Shown: positions 25,222 to 36,385 of the stretch, in pieces
How positions within the stretch are numbered: position 1 is the stretch's first letter
How the letters are laid out: the number at the start of each line of letters is the position of its first letter
Position numbers and translations under genes: made by a program
Notes under the pieces: generated by a model
The model's input: only the letters and a program-made list of their open reading frames with translations
The model's database searches: none
What the model was told of the DNA's origin: nothing
Assembly (NCBI RefSeq): GCF_004337985.1
Contig: NC_043741.1
Coordinates: 1,802,269-1,866,268, forward strand
Reading direction: 5' to 3'
Length of the DNA stretch: 64,000 nucleotides
Origin: Pyricularia pennisetigena
Taxonomy: Eukaryota > Ascomycota > Sordariomycetes > Magnaporthales > Pyriculariaceae

Positions 25222-28155
25222 CTACCAAGTCCTAGGTCCAAAGATCTGCCCTTCAGCAACGTGCTTCCTCACGGCCGTGTCGGTGAAATCCATCGTAGTC
25301 TGGACGACATTGTTGCCCCACCACTTTGGCGGATTGATGTTGTTAAGCGTAAAGGCGAAGAAGATGACGAGGGTGGCGAGGCCCAAGCCGAGGTCCAGCC
25401 CCGAGCTGGTGAGGAAGTTGAGCCTGCTCCACCAGTTGAAGTGCCTCTTCTTGATGAGGTACTGAAAGACGAAGCCGACGATGCCCCAGGTGAGGTAGTT
25501 CAGGGGGCTGGCGGGCGGGATGGCCGCGCTGCCGCCAAAGATGAGCGGCGACATGAGGAACCTCGCGGGGGACTTGGGGAACTTGCGGACGTAAAAGTAG
25601 ATCAGGATGGGGACGACGGCGCCGACGCCGAAGAAGATCATCAGGCTGGAGTAGATCTGGCCGGGCGAGAACATGCGGGCTGGACCGATGAGGCCCCAAA
25701 TGACGGATGCTTGAAAAGAGGGTTGGTGAAAGTCAGTATAGATGTTTAGGCCTACGAACGTGATGTCTCGCGGAATGGGTAGGGGTGCCGGGTGTACCTG
25801 AGAAAAAGACTTTGCCACCTGGGCAGGTAAATCGTTCGGCTTGAGTCGGCGTGCAGATGCCGTCTATGTGGTTCAAAGCAAAGTTGAGAACTGCAATCTG
25901 GATGAAGCATGAAAAGGTTGTGGCCACAACCTGACACATAAACATTGTCCGGGGCGGGATCTTCATGTAATGACCGAACTTGAGATCCCCGACGAAGCCC
26001 AAGGCTTGGGACATGGTAATGTAACCAAAAGTCTTGAAGCTACAAGTCCCCCGCGCGATGGTTGTCAGTGGGCGATTTGTTTTTCTTTTCCACTCTGCAA
26101 GCCAAAAGGTGCCCAACTAGTAAACTTACATCATCAGAGCCAAGGGGCGACCGGGCTGGATATAACCGTATACGAACTCAGTCAACACGTTAAGACCGAT
26201 CTGATTGTTCGTAACAGCTTGGATGATGCCGATGGGAAGCGAAAACGCAAAAGAGATTGCGACGGCAAGTAAAAAGGACCACCATGACATATTGGTCGGG
26301 TACGCGAGTACCGTGACGAAGCCGATGACTAACATCTAGAGAGTCAATTCTCGTCAGCATTTTTTATAACACACGACAGTAAACAGTTGGGGTCGCAATA
26401 AAGACAGAAACTTACAATAACAAACAGTATCATATACCACCAAGTAGGAGCCTCAACGTACTTTCGCATCAACTTCATGTGGATATCCTCGGCCTCATTG
26501 GTTGCGTTCTTGTACTGCAGCCAGATTGTCTTGCGGTGATGCAGATAAGTGTACACAATCAGGGATGCAATGGCCGCAAAGGAGAGTCCATACGTGAGAG
26601 CAAAGGTAGTACTCAGGAACAGTGGTGAATACGCCTTGTATGCCTCCTCATTGAGGGTAAAGTCCTTGGTGATGACGCGGGTGACGTTGTACGGCGATCC
26701 AGTGTTGTCGTAAGTGCTGGAGTCGCTGATGGGCAAGTAGTCGGCATACCATGTGTTTGTGTAATGCAGGCCGGATGTAAGGATGATAAAGAAAATAACG
26801 ACACCGATGAGAGTGTTGGCGATAGCGTACCTGTCGAGGACAGTCAGCCAGTAGTCAGTGTTGGTGCTATCTTTTGGTGTCATGACGATGACTGACTAAG
26901 AAGTACTTGAGTGGAGGCTGAAGACTTACCAGGGCGGGATCATGGGCGAGCCGACGAAACCGACAATTTGTGACCAGTCAAAGGTGATGGGAATCAGCGA
27001 TAAGCCCGTCAAACCTCCAAAGAGCTGGTTGACAACGGGGTTCTGGGGAGCAATCCAGGTGGCAAAGGCGAATATGCTCAAGAACTGAGCCAAGAATCCT
27101 GGGATGAAGTAGTAGACAAAGGAGCACAGGGTTATGATGCCAAACCACCGGTAGCGTGGCATGGAGCCACCAATGATGGTTGGGTCGTTTGGCGGCGGCT
27201 TCTCGTACATGGCGTTCATCAAGGTCACGCCGACCAGGTTCGCGGGCCAGATCATGGACGCAGGATAGACGAGGAATTTGCGCATCATACCGGCGATGCC
27301 GTAGCCCAAAGACTGCGTTGAGATCATGAGCATGAGCTGCCACGGGATACCAAAGTCCTGCTTGTAGAAGACGACCTGGGCAAGAATGATGTCTGTAGCG
27401 TAGGCAACACTGAACGACACTCCGGCCATGACTACAATGATGGTGTGTTCCTTGATGTTGAAAGGCCCGGGGTTGAGGGACCAGGGGATGCCGAAGAAGC
27501 TGAACTTGCGTTTGGGCATCACCTTTGCCCAGCCATGGCCGAGGGGCCAGGCGATAATCTGGGCAATGAGGGAGCTGAGACTGATGGAGGGGGATCGGAG
27601 GGAGAAGAGCGTGTTCATCGAGGCTCCGATGACGACCAGGAAGAGCCCTATGGTCCAGGCACGAACCGTGTTGCAAGGCAAATCTTCGTCATAGTTCCGA
27701 ACGGCCGCCCGCACCTCCGGGTAGGGCGAATCCTCTTCGATGCTGACCTCCTTGTCCGCCGGGGACCTCTCCGGGTCGGTTCGGTTTGTCGGGGCCGTGC
27801 TGTACTCATCGGGGAGATTCGGGTCTAGGAGAAGTTCGTATTCTGATCCTTCGTCTCCTTCATATTCATCACCATAAGGAGTGCGGGAACTGGACTCACC
27901 CCACATAGAGAGGCGCTCTTTGATGTCGTCCACGGGGGCCTTATTTCGACTGACCTCGGTGATAGCCGAGCCGTCGTCCTCATATCGAGAAGACCCCGTG
28001 TCGCCGAGCACCTCCCGCCCACTGACTTCCACCGACGCCTTTGGCTCATCTTTACTGCTACGATCACCGTTTCTGTTCTTTATGCCGACCATCTCCACCA
28101 GAGTAGCCGTCTCAGACGGCTTCTCCTTTGAGGATGATGATGGAAACGGGGCCAT
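25222..28155 (-). CDS. OPT-family oligopeptide transporter (Isp4-like)
   Basis: Five exons: 28155-26930, 26830-26416, 26335-26130, 26039-25798, 25709-25222 (2577 nt, 858 aa). All four introns are GT-AG and phase-consistent. A hydrophilic cytoplasmic N-terminus of about 155 residues precedes a polytopic membrane region with many hydrophobic spans. Family hallmarks seen are NPGPFNIKEH, the YITMSQALGFVGDLKFGHYMK block followed by KIPPR, and the late GLIGP and WW-containing segments. OPT proteins carry small peptides, and some carry glutathione or metal-peptide complexes, by proton symport at the plasma membrane. Length and the N-terminal extension fit the fungal Isp4-like branch. Substrate cannot be told from sequence. 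It is convergent with the LRR gene and divergent from the ketoacyl synthase gene. Confidence 0.92.
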
Positions 28156-30554
28156 TTTGTCTGAAAGAAAGACACTTGATGGACTCCCAGCCGGTCAACA
28201 GCAGAAGGGGTTTGTCGATGTAATCGATCTATGTGTGTAGCAGCAGAGAAAGATGATGCCATGCAGGTCGTCGCGTGGAAGTGCAGAAGACTATCTATAT
28301 GTGGGGTTTGTCTTTATCCGAAGTATGTCTGTTTAAAACTGCGTATTTACCCAGCTCAAGTCCCAAAGACCCAGATCCTGGTCACCAAGGGTGGGGGGGC
28401 ACCGCGCTGGGTGAGAGTTTAAGCCAAAATGCTTCAACCCCGGACGAAAATGATGCGCTTGGTCCGAGGGTTGGATGCGGTTGATCGGTCACAAGACAGG
28501 ATGGCGTCGTTGTGAATCGGATATCCCAGTCCCACCTTGTACGCGAACCTGCCAAGCAAAGACTGGACGCAAGATGCTTGAGGGGTAAAGCAGTAACGGG
28601 CCGTGATACGGCGAGCGAAGACTGGTCGCCAGAGAAGATTCGACAGCTCCTAGGCAGAACAGCAGCCGACGCTCTCCCGATTGTTTCAGGGGACTTCTGG
28701 AAGCGACACGCATGCAAAACTGACCTCGATAAGCTGCCGAGGTAAACGCTAGAGTACTGAGGGGGAGCAGCAAAGGCTGGGTGGGTTAGGCAAGGTAGAT
28801 ACCGTAGGTATTGCCTAATGAGGCTCACTCCAAGGTACGTAGATCGCTCACGTATCTGGCAAAACGACACGCGACGAAAAAGTTTGTCCAAAGTTTAGGT
28901 GCAGAGGCACTTTGGCAGCAGCCCCGAGCAATGGCTGCTGGTTGCTGACTTGATTCGAGACGGAGACGTTCGTCAAGGCGCATGGGCTGGGCCCATGAGC
29001 ACGATCTGGATTGGCTGGACTCGACTATCAAGTAATAGATACGGCAGGCTTTGAGATTTCGAAACAGAGGTGAGGCGAGTAACTGTCCCTACAGACTGTT
29101 GGATCAGGGAACTGCTTGGATCGCCTGGCCCTGTCTGAATCCGTGAGTTTGACTTGAAGAGGGGTGCTGCATGTAGATGGGATGAAGGCCAGTGGCTGTT
29201 AGTAAACCGTTTTCCCACCGAGTCCAAGCGAATTTGCCCGAGCAGTTCGCAAGCCCTGGCTAGCTAGTGCTGAGATGTGCCGAAGACCTTGCGGGGGAAG
29301 ATGAACAGGGACAACAGCTGATGTTGGTAAATACTGATACGTGGTCATTGTCTCCAGTATTGTTCCATGAAATTGAGAGGTCTTCCATGAGCAGAGCCTG
29401 ACGTTGAATGTCGCAACACTCACCGATTCTGGTACAGAGGTCGTAGGAGTACCACTTTGTAGATAGATTCAAGGCGTGTGCAAAAGTAAACTACTTTGCA
29501 GTTGAATGAAGCTACTTCTTTCTGTCGTCCCAAGTTTCTTTTAGCGGTTCTAGGGAAGTCAGAAGGCTGATTGATGTAAATGTGAATAAACAAAGGTGAG
29601 CAGAACTTATCCTACCTGAGACTAGTAAGCTACCTTGCCTAGGTAGGTACTACCAGCATAGGCAGCGCAAGAAACAACCGAAAGTCGGAAAACAGTGGTG
29701 ATCTTCGTTTCTTGGCTTATTTCCCCCCCGGATTCGGAAACTAAGTCTACGCCAGTTTGTTTGTTGGTGTCGCGTAAAGTGTGATTGAATTCCGGGTTTG
29801 ACGACGTGGCTATTTTTTCGGTTTCCTATTTAAACAAAACCCAAAATGTTTATTCAGGGTCGTAGCCCGAATCGAACCTCAATAGTTCTTTCTGTCCTTT
29901 TTGAGTCCCGACGGTTACACCCACCCCGACTGCCTACCCCTTGTCAGAACTGAAAATGAGCGTCGCTCACGTGATTTGCATTGAAGCAAGATTTTATTGG
30001 AAGGCCTAGAACTCAGAACCTGCCCAGGCCAGGGGCCATGCATGGGCAGTTGCAGCTGATTGACATGGCACCATTGGCCTCGGGTTCAATCTTTGACTAC
30101 CACCACTACACAAGGTAACTCTAAAAAATCCCTGGTGAAGCAAATTTGTCGTTGATACACGTTGGGTATAGTAGGGCGAACTTAGGCTTGGCTTTATTGA
30201 CTAACGATCGAATCCAACAACCGTCGCTCCGTTTTCTCCCACAGCACCGGATAATTTTAGAGGGATTCCCTGTCAGTGCACGACTCCACGAAACAATCTT
30301 GGCTTTTTGTCCAGAGACCTCCACAACGGACGACCATCATGGGCATGGACCAGCAGACCAACGTTAATTTAATCTAGACGCGCGGTTTTTTTTTTTTGGT
30401 TTTTTTTTTTTATGCTCCCTCTTTTTTTTTTTTTTTATCTATAGTTTGTTGAATGCTTTCACGCCTACGTGGGAGCTGACTTGCCCGATTTGGCGTTCGG
30501 TCGCTTATCTCGAGACGAGAGGCAAACGAACCTTGTTCTGCTCCCGTCTGGGAA
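28156..30554. other. Intergenic between divergent OPT and ketoacyl synthase genes
   Basis: No gene supported over about 2.4 kb. The 169-codon minus-strand frame at 28382-28891 has no recognisable motif. TAGGTAGGTA-type sequence occurs near 29639-29650. Two T-rich tracts lie at about 30387-30410 and 30421-30436, just before the synthase start. A tRNA-like B box near 29870 was rejected. Confidence 0.6.
30453..30479 (+). promoter_or_regulatory. Possible short upstream ORF in the ketoacyl synthase leader
   Basis: ATG CTT TCA CGC ... TGA encodes eight residues (MLSRLRGS) and ends 75 bases before the synthase ATG. If the transcript starts upstream, this uORF could lower translation. No transcript start is known, so this is inference only. 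Confidence 0.25.
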
Positions 30555-32146
30555 ATGTCTTTGAGGCGAGTCGTACTCACGGGCATAGGCGCTATCACGC
30601 CCTTGGGCGTGGGAGCCAAACACTCTTGGCGGCGGCTAATTGCCGGGGCTTCTGGCATAACGAGCGTCAAGCACCTAGAGCCGCTTGACAGGTGGCAGGA
30701 GCTTCCCAGCACCGTTGCAGGCCTGGTGCCAACTGCTGCAGCTGCAGCTGCAGCTGTAGGTGCAGGTGCAGATGCAGATGCAGGTGCTGCAGGCGACGTA
30801 GACGGCGGCAAGGCATCGGGACTGTGGCGTCCCTCGGACTGGCTCGACGCTACGGACCAGCGACGTATGTCCAGGTTCGCCCAGTATGCCGTGGCCTCGG
30901 CTGACATGGCTCTGGAGGATGCCCGGTGGAGGCCGAAGACGCCTCATGACTTAGAGGCGACGGGGGTTTGCTTGGGAAGTGGTATTGGCAACCTTGAGGA
31001 AATCTACAACACAGCACTGGCCCATCAAAAATATGTGAGACCAAAACCAGCCAGCCCATTGACGACGACGCGACGCATATGCGCAAGCATTTGTCGGAAG
31101 TCGCTTCGTAGAGAGGCACATAAGCTAAGAAAGTCATTTGCTCCGGACTGTAGGGCTACAAAAAAGTGTCACCGCTGTTCGCCCCCAAGATTCTCATCAA
31201 CCTGGCTGCCGGTCATATCGCCATGCGGTATGGCTTTTGTGGCCCGAACCATGCTGCGACGACTGCGTGCACGACAGGTGCCCACTCTATTGGTGACGCG
31301 GCGCGCTTTATCGCATTCGGTGACGCAGACGTTATGGTTGCGGGAGGCTCCGAATCGTGCATCCATCCGCTGACCTTCGCCGGTTTCGCGAGGTCACGAT
31401 CGTTGTCGACGGCTTTCAATGACAACCCCTCCGCCAGCTGCAGACCATTCGATGAGAGCCGAGACGGCTTCGTCGTTGCCGAGGGCGCAGCTGTCGTAGT
31501 GCTCGAGGAGCTCGAACATGCTCTGCGTAGGGGCGCGCGGATCCTGGCTGAGCTGAGGGGGTACGGATGTAGCGGAGATGCGCACCACATGACGGCACCG
31601 AGGGAAGACGGATCGGGTGCGCTGACTGCCATGAAGAAGGCATTGAAGCATGCTGGAGTCAGACCGGCCGAGGTCGACTACATCAACGCCCACGCTACCG
31701 GCACTCGGTCAGGGGATGCTGCCGAGGCCCTTGCCATTCGATCTCTCATGCTCGGTGACGAAGGGTTTGAGAGAGAGGACCAGGTGACAGTCAGTAGCAC
31801 GAAAGGGTCGACTGGTCACTTGCTAGGTGCGGCTGGTGCAATCGAGGCCGTTTTCACAGCACTGGCAGTTTCCGAGGTGAGTAGCATCCTATTTATATCT
31901 TTACTTGCTTTTCTATGATATTGGAGACATTTGCGAGCATCTCTGGCTAACTTCTTATTGCAGAACCGAGTGCCTCCAACGAGGAACCTTGTGAATCCAG
32001 GGGTTGGACCAAACTTCAACTTCGTGGCAAATCAAGCGCAGGAGAAGACAGTCAACGTGGCGGTATCAAACAGCTTTGGATTTGGCGGTACGAATGCCTC
32101 CCTGGTGTTCTCAAAGCTTGACCGAGGAATCCAAGGAAGGATTTGA
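30555..32146 (+). CDS. cem1: Mitochondrial-type 3-oxoacyl-[ACP] synthase (Cem1-like)
   Basis: Three exons: 30555-31034, 31154-31876 and 31964-32146, giving 461 aa. The enzyme condenses malonyl-ACP with a growing acyl-ACP in type II (mitochondrial) fatty acid synthesis, the pathway that feeds lipoic acid. The KAS fold starts at once ([15 protein letters not shown]), as in yeast Cem1, so no separate presequence is seen. Catalytic residues: Cys199 (TTACTTGAH), His340 (NAHATGT), Lys377 and His382 ([15 protein letters not shown]). The C-terminal NSFGFGGTN loop is intact. A low-complexity Ala/Gly/Asp insertion lies at about residues 60-86, encoded by a GCAGCT/GCAGGT-type repeat. All key residues are present, so the protein should be active. 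It is followed 281 bp later, on the same strand, by Cbp3. Confidence 0.92.
30735..30792 (+). repeat. In-frame trinucleotide/hexanucleotide repeat within the ketoacyl synthase
   Basis: Repeated GCAGCT, GCAGGT and GCAGAT units encode an Ala, then Gly/Ala/Asp, stretch. The repeat is a likely site of in-frame length variation. Confidence 0.85.
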
Positions 32147-32427
32147 AAGGAATCAAGATATTGTATAGTAGGTTTGTAATAATACCTAATAAATTCAAAG
32201 AAGGCCATCCCATGTATGGATAGCTTCTGTAAGTCTAGATACGCGAACGCGAGGCATATCCAATCAAGGGTTAGGGTAAAAGAACACTTCGCTAAAACGC
32301 CATTTGCACCTCGCGATTGCATGGACCCACTTCTATTTTTTTAATCCCGATTTCATGATGTCAAGCAGCCAAGCTCCAAACTGAACAAACCCTCAACAAC
32401 CTTGAGCTATAATCCAGACTTCCCAAC

Positions 32428-33538
32428 ATGCTTCCTATCCAGACGTGTCGGGCCTGCTTAGAGGCAGTCCCGCCAAAGCTCGGGCGGCAAGTCCACCGAC
32501 AGGTCTTACAATCCAGGTCCAGCAGTGCAAGTGCAGCAGCAATAACAGCAACAGCAACATCAACAGCAACAGCAGGAGCCTGGCCAGCGAGTCCAAGATC
32601 GAGCCGATCGAGGCAGCACCAGCAACAAAGGCTGATGCACACCACAAGGGCCTGTCGAGACGACAGTCCCGGTCTCCTCTACAAACTGATTAAGCGAGTG
32701 CCGGGCGTATACAACCAAACATATCGAGTCTACAACTACGCAAATAACCTGTACAAGTCCCTTTCCAAGCAGGCGCCGTACAAAATAGACCCCAACCAAC
32801 GCAAGAAGGGTCTCGTGAAGAAGGCCGAGGATGGAGAGGAGATTGGCGAGGGCTCCTCGCCTTGGCATACAGGTTCGTCATGATCGAGAAGGACCACAAA
32901 AACACTATCGACATCTTCAAGCTAACAAGGCTGCTTTTTTTTTTTTTTTTTTTTTTTCTCTTCTTTTTCGACAATGAACAGAGCTCGGTCTCCCCCCGAC
33001 ATTTAGCACATGGGCCCAGATCACCATGATGCACATGTACCTCGCCGTCGTCCGTTACCGCTGCCTGCCGCAGGACGCCTTTGAGGGCTCACAAAAGTCG
33101 CTGGTCGACGCCTTCTTCTACGAGGCCGAGGAGCGCATGGACGTCCACCACGGCATGAGCTCGCGGTCGCTGCGCCAGCACCACCTCAAGGACCTGTTCG
33201 TCGCCTGGCGCGGCCTCATGCTCGCCTACGACGAGGGCATCGTCCGCGGCGACGCCGTCCTGGGTGCCGCCGTGTGGAGGAACCTGTTCAAGGGCGACCC
33301 GGACGTCGACGTCAGAAAGGTGGCCGCCGTCGTCAGCTACATGCGCGCCTCGCTCAAGAGGCTGGATCAGCTCAAGGACGAGGATGCCCTCCTCGAGATG
33401 CACAAGGCGTTCCGGACCGACCTCAAGGGCGAGTTGCAGTTTGTTGACATCCCGGCCAAGGAGCTCGTCGGCATCTTGCCGAAGGCTGGAGAGGCGCAGA
33501 TCCCAGCCGATACGGCGGCTGCGACAAAGAAGGTTTAG
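32428..33538 (+). CDS. cbp3: Ubiquinol-cytochrome c chaperone Cbp3 (UQCC1 family)
   Basis: Two exons: 32428-32872 and 32982-33538, giving 333 aa; intron 32873-32981 carries a poly(T) tract before its acceptor. The N-terminal ~70 residues are Arg/Ser/Ala/Gln-rich, as in a mitochondrial presequence. The chaperone domain starts near residue 80 and includes LGLPPTFSTWAQITMMHMYL, FFYEAEERM, LKDLFVAWRGLMLAYDEG and AAVWRNLF. Cbp3 works with Cbp6 at the mitochondrial ribosome to guide translation and folding of cytochrome b for complex III. Exon 1 contains a CAG/CAA-rich stretch that encodes part of the presequence, so the exact N-terminus is the least certain part. Confidence 0.88.
32530..32577 (+). 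repeat. AGC/AAC-rich trinucleotide stretch in cbp3 exon 1
   Basis: Imperfect repeats of AGCAAC, AGCAGC and ATCAAC lie within the presequence-coding part of cbp3. In the coding frame they give an Ala/Thr/Ser-rich segment. Confidence 0.75.
32935..32957 (+). repeat. Poly(T) tract in cbp3 intron
   Basis: A T-run of about 22 bases sits 25 bases upstream of the AG acceptor and may serve as the polypyrimidine tract. Confidence 0.9.
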
Positions 33539-33855
33539 ATTATGGCAGGAGGGTTAGTTGCCATACGAGGGTTCTCTCTGCGGGTGGGGGCGACTTTGAG
33601 GTCATGAGCATGATCTGATCATAATGTATTCCCACAATCTTCCAGCACACTCCAAGGGGTGCTATGTATATTTATTTAGCTGTAACAGTAGCTGTGACTG
33701 TTTGGGGGCTTTCTCGGGTTATCATAGCCTCGCCATTAAGAAATGGGACAAGGGGTATGTAGCAAAATCGATGTTTTTGACTTGGTTGATGCACCCTCTT
33801 TTGGTAGCCATATCATCACCAGAAAAAAAAAAAAAAAAAAAAAAACTACAGCGGA
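33539..33855. other. Short convergent intergenic spacer
   Basis: 3' flanks of cbp3 (plus) and DHFR (minus). No gene. An A-run of about 22 bases ends at 33844, ten bases before the DHFR stop side. Confidence 0.7.
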
Positions 33856-34686
33856 TCAATCCGACCTCTCCCACATTTGAAACTCGTACTGCGTCCCGTT
33901 CTCCTCCTGCAGGCCCGCCGGGACCTCGTCGCCCACCCAGGCGTCGTGCTCCTCCTTGGACGCCCTTCTCCAACCGGACCCCTCGCCCAGCCGCAGCGCC
34001 ACCGACGTGTCGCACTCAAAGTCGGACGCGACGCTCGTGAAGAGCACCCGGCGCGTCTCGGGCAGGCCCAGGGCGGCGTCGTAGATCTGCGCCCCGCCGA
34101 TGACGAAGACTCTGCCCACGGCCTGGCGCTGCTCCCTGAGCTGGCCGAGGTACGCCAGCGCCTCGGGCAGCGAGCGGGCTTGGATGGGCTCCCTGTCGTT
34201 CACGACCGGATCCACAGCAGCAGTAGTCGTGTCTGTCGCGTCTGTCTTCATCGTGAGGGCCGATGATGGCGACGGCGGCGGTGGTGGGGCCTTGAGCTCC
34301 GGGAACGACCGGCTCAGGACGACGTTCAGCCGGCCCTTGAGCGGGCGGAACTTGGGCGGGATGCTCTCCCACGTCTTGCGGCCCATTATGACGGCGTTGA
34401 GTGCCGTCGTCGCTTGCTTGGCCTTTTTTTGAAGGCAGAAGGCCATTTATTTTGGGTTTTCTCAACGTTTGTAAAAAAAAAAAAAAAAAAGCGCTCATGT
34501 TGGGCGTAAGGAGGGAGGAGACTATAAAATACTTACATCCGCTGCAGGGAGACGCTTGGTGACGCGGGCAAAGTATGCCATCTCCTTTTTCAGGCCCGTC
34601 CATGGCAGAGTCCCGGCGCGGCCGATGCCCATGTCTCGCGTTGCAGCGAGCACCAGGGTGAGCTCGATTGGTGAGGCGGGTGGCAT
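33856..34686 (-). CDS. Dihydrofolate reductase
   Basis: Two exons: 34686-34537 and 34422-33856, giving 238 aa; intron 34423-34536 contains a T-run in the sense direction. It reduces dihydrofolate to tetrahydrofolate with NADPH for thymidylate, purine and methionine synthesis. Visible signatures are DMGIGRAGTLPW followed by LKKEMAYFARVT (substrate-pocket Trp and acidic residue), VIMGRKTWESIP, LNVVLSR, and the NADPH-binding FVIGGAQIYDAAL. The start at 34686 restores the N-terminal strand missing from the downstream frame, which otherwise begins inside the intron. A Pro/Ser/Thr-rich insertion of about 30 residues follows the LSRSFPEL strand. Filamentous-fungal DHFRs are often longer than bacterial ones, so this is not necessarily odd. 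Assignment is firm. Confidence 0.95.
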
Positions 34687-35392
34687 CTTGAATTTGAGAA
34701 GAGCCTTCTTTTTTCTTGTTGTGTGAGAGTGGTATGTTGATCTTTTTTTATTATTTTTTATTGCATGGGTATCGCGTTATGTATTTGGACTTGGAAACTG
34801 TTTTCTGAACAAGAAAAAAAAAAAAAGGTACTTGGGCAGAATTTTACCGAATGGCAGCCATGAAATCCAGACGTGAAAGTGTCAAGCCAGACCAATTCTT
34901 GGTTTCTTTAGTTGGCAAGATAGAGAATGTTGGGTACCAACCACCAACCCCGGCCAACACAACTTTTTACGACGATATACCCCCGCAAAGAATTACCGTC
35001 AAATGATTCACAGTACACATTCCAAGCTAAAGCCATATACTCCGAGGACCCTGTAAAATTGCCATTGCAGTATCGTCAATACTTTTTGGGGACTTGTTTC
35101 CCTGTAATCCCGATTTTCTTGGGTTGCGTTGAGGTGGGATTCAGGCTGCACAAGCAACCAACGTATCGTACGTCGTTTTTAATATAGAGCCGTGAAGGCC
35201 TTCTCCATCGCAATTGATATTACGTATACTCAAACGACGGCCGCTGAGGTTCATGATTAAAGATGATGCTATATTGTAGGTTTAATCCGAGGCTAATTCG
35301 AGAGTAGGAGACGTTATCTTTTTTGTTAAGAACAAAAAAGTCAGTCTAGCTAAAACAAGCCATCATCCATTTAGGGTCCCTGTCCATCTGAG

Positions 35393-35427
<35 letters not shown>

Positions 35428-35708
35428 CTTCTTAGCCTTGTACTGTTTTTGAACAAGAGAATCAGATATATCAAAGCAGACCTCTGTATTCACACCAATG
35501 TTTATCTTTTGTATCAACACGATCTGAATGGCCACTTTGACTTTTTATTATTTTACTTATTGTTACTCTCTTTGCATTTACATTTATATCCTCTTTTTTT
35601 TCTGCCACTTTTGCTTCCCATCCCCAGCCGCCATGCAGCCCCAGTCCCCTCCCTATTCATCCTCTCGCCGTTCTTCATCGCCAACATGGCCACACCAGTC
35701 CCAGCACA
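34687..35708. other. Intergenic; DHFR promoter side
   Basis: No gene supported. It contains an A-run near 34812-34825 and a 32-base T-run at about 35396-35427. The frame at 35449-35847 on the plus strand begins in T-rich DNA and overlaps the antisense candidate gene below, so it is not called. Confidence 0.6.
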
Positions 35709-36149
35709 CTATCTACAGGCAAAACATTTCTTGGCTGTTTTGGGGAATGGATCCGCACCCCGAATCCTGGCCAACACACGTTTGAGACGAATCAAGTCGC
35801 CCGGCACCAGATCACCGTTGCGCTGGACCAGTGGTGCGATAAAATAAGCATATCGAACCCGCGTAAGAAGTTTAGGTTCCAAGCTTTCCGCATTTGTTCC
35901 AGTCATCTTGTGGAGAACGACCCATTTCTGTCGAGGTTCTCATACTACTTGAACTAAGAGTTCGAAGGATACAAAGGTTCGCGACGAGGACATTATTACA
36001 ACATCCTTGTTAATGTGATCTATGGCCTCGACGGTGAGAGTCTCGCCCGCGCTGCTATCATGCGATTTGTCCCACCTCGGGAAAGGGATGTGGATGTTTC
36101 CGCCATCACCTTTGTGCGCAGCCGTAGCAATGATTCTCGCCATCTCCAT
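35709..36149 (-). CDS. Candidate small two-exon gene, function unknown
   Basis: Two minus-strand frames can be joined. Exon 1 is 36149-35973, beginning MEMARIIATAAHKGDGG. An intron at 35907-35972 (66 bp, GTATCC...ACAAG) is followed by exon 2 at 35906-35709, with LLTRVRYAYFIAPLVQRNGD. The predicted product is 124 aa. Intron length and phase are typical of this genome, and the sequence is not low-complexity. I recognise no family. It lies 236 bp 3' of the Ypp1-like gene on the same strand, so it could instead be that gene's 3' UTR. There is no signal peptide or obvious membrane span. Treat as a hypothesis. Confidence 0.3.
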
Positions 36150-36385
36150 AGGTAGGTAGCTAAGTGATATATACATATAGTTGCATCTCCCCGCCCCCGC
36201 TTGCCATGACAGGCAAATACTATTATTATGCTTTAAAAAAAAAAAAAAAAACAAAGTTTTGGCAGCAGCTTCAATTCTGTCCTCCACCAGTCCGTTGGAT
36301 TATATTAGACTAGTCTCCCATCACAATCCTTGCGACCCTCAAAAGCAAGAAATGCCAAAATCAAGACCGATCCGGCACAACCTCG

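Noticed and set aside
25261..25749. 162-codon plus-strand frame
   Set aside because: Antisense shadow of the last OPT exon.
28382..28891. 169-codon minus-strand frame upstream of the OPT gene
   Set aside because: No conserved motif, and composition typical of chance frames in promoter DNA.
29854..29929. Minus-strand 76-nt tRNA-like stretch with B-box-like GGTTCGATTCG and pairable ends
   Set aside because: The seven end bases pair, but the T stem has only one good pair, the D stem has a mismatch, and no anticodon stem forms. It is at best a decayed relic or chance.
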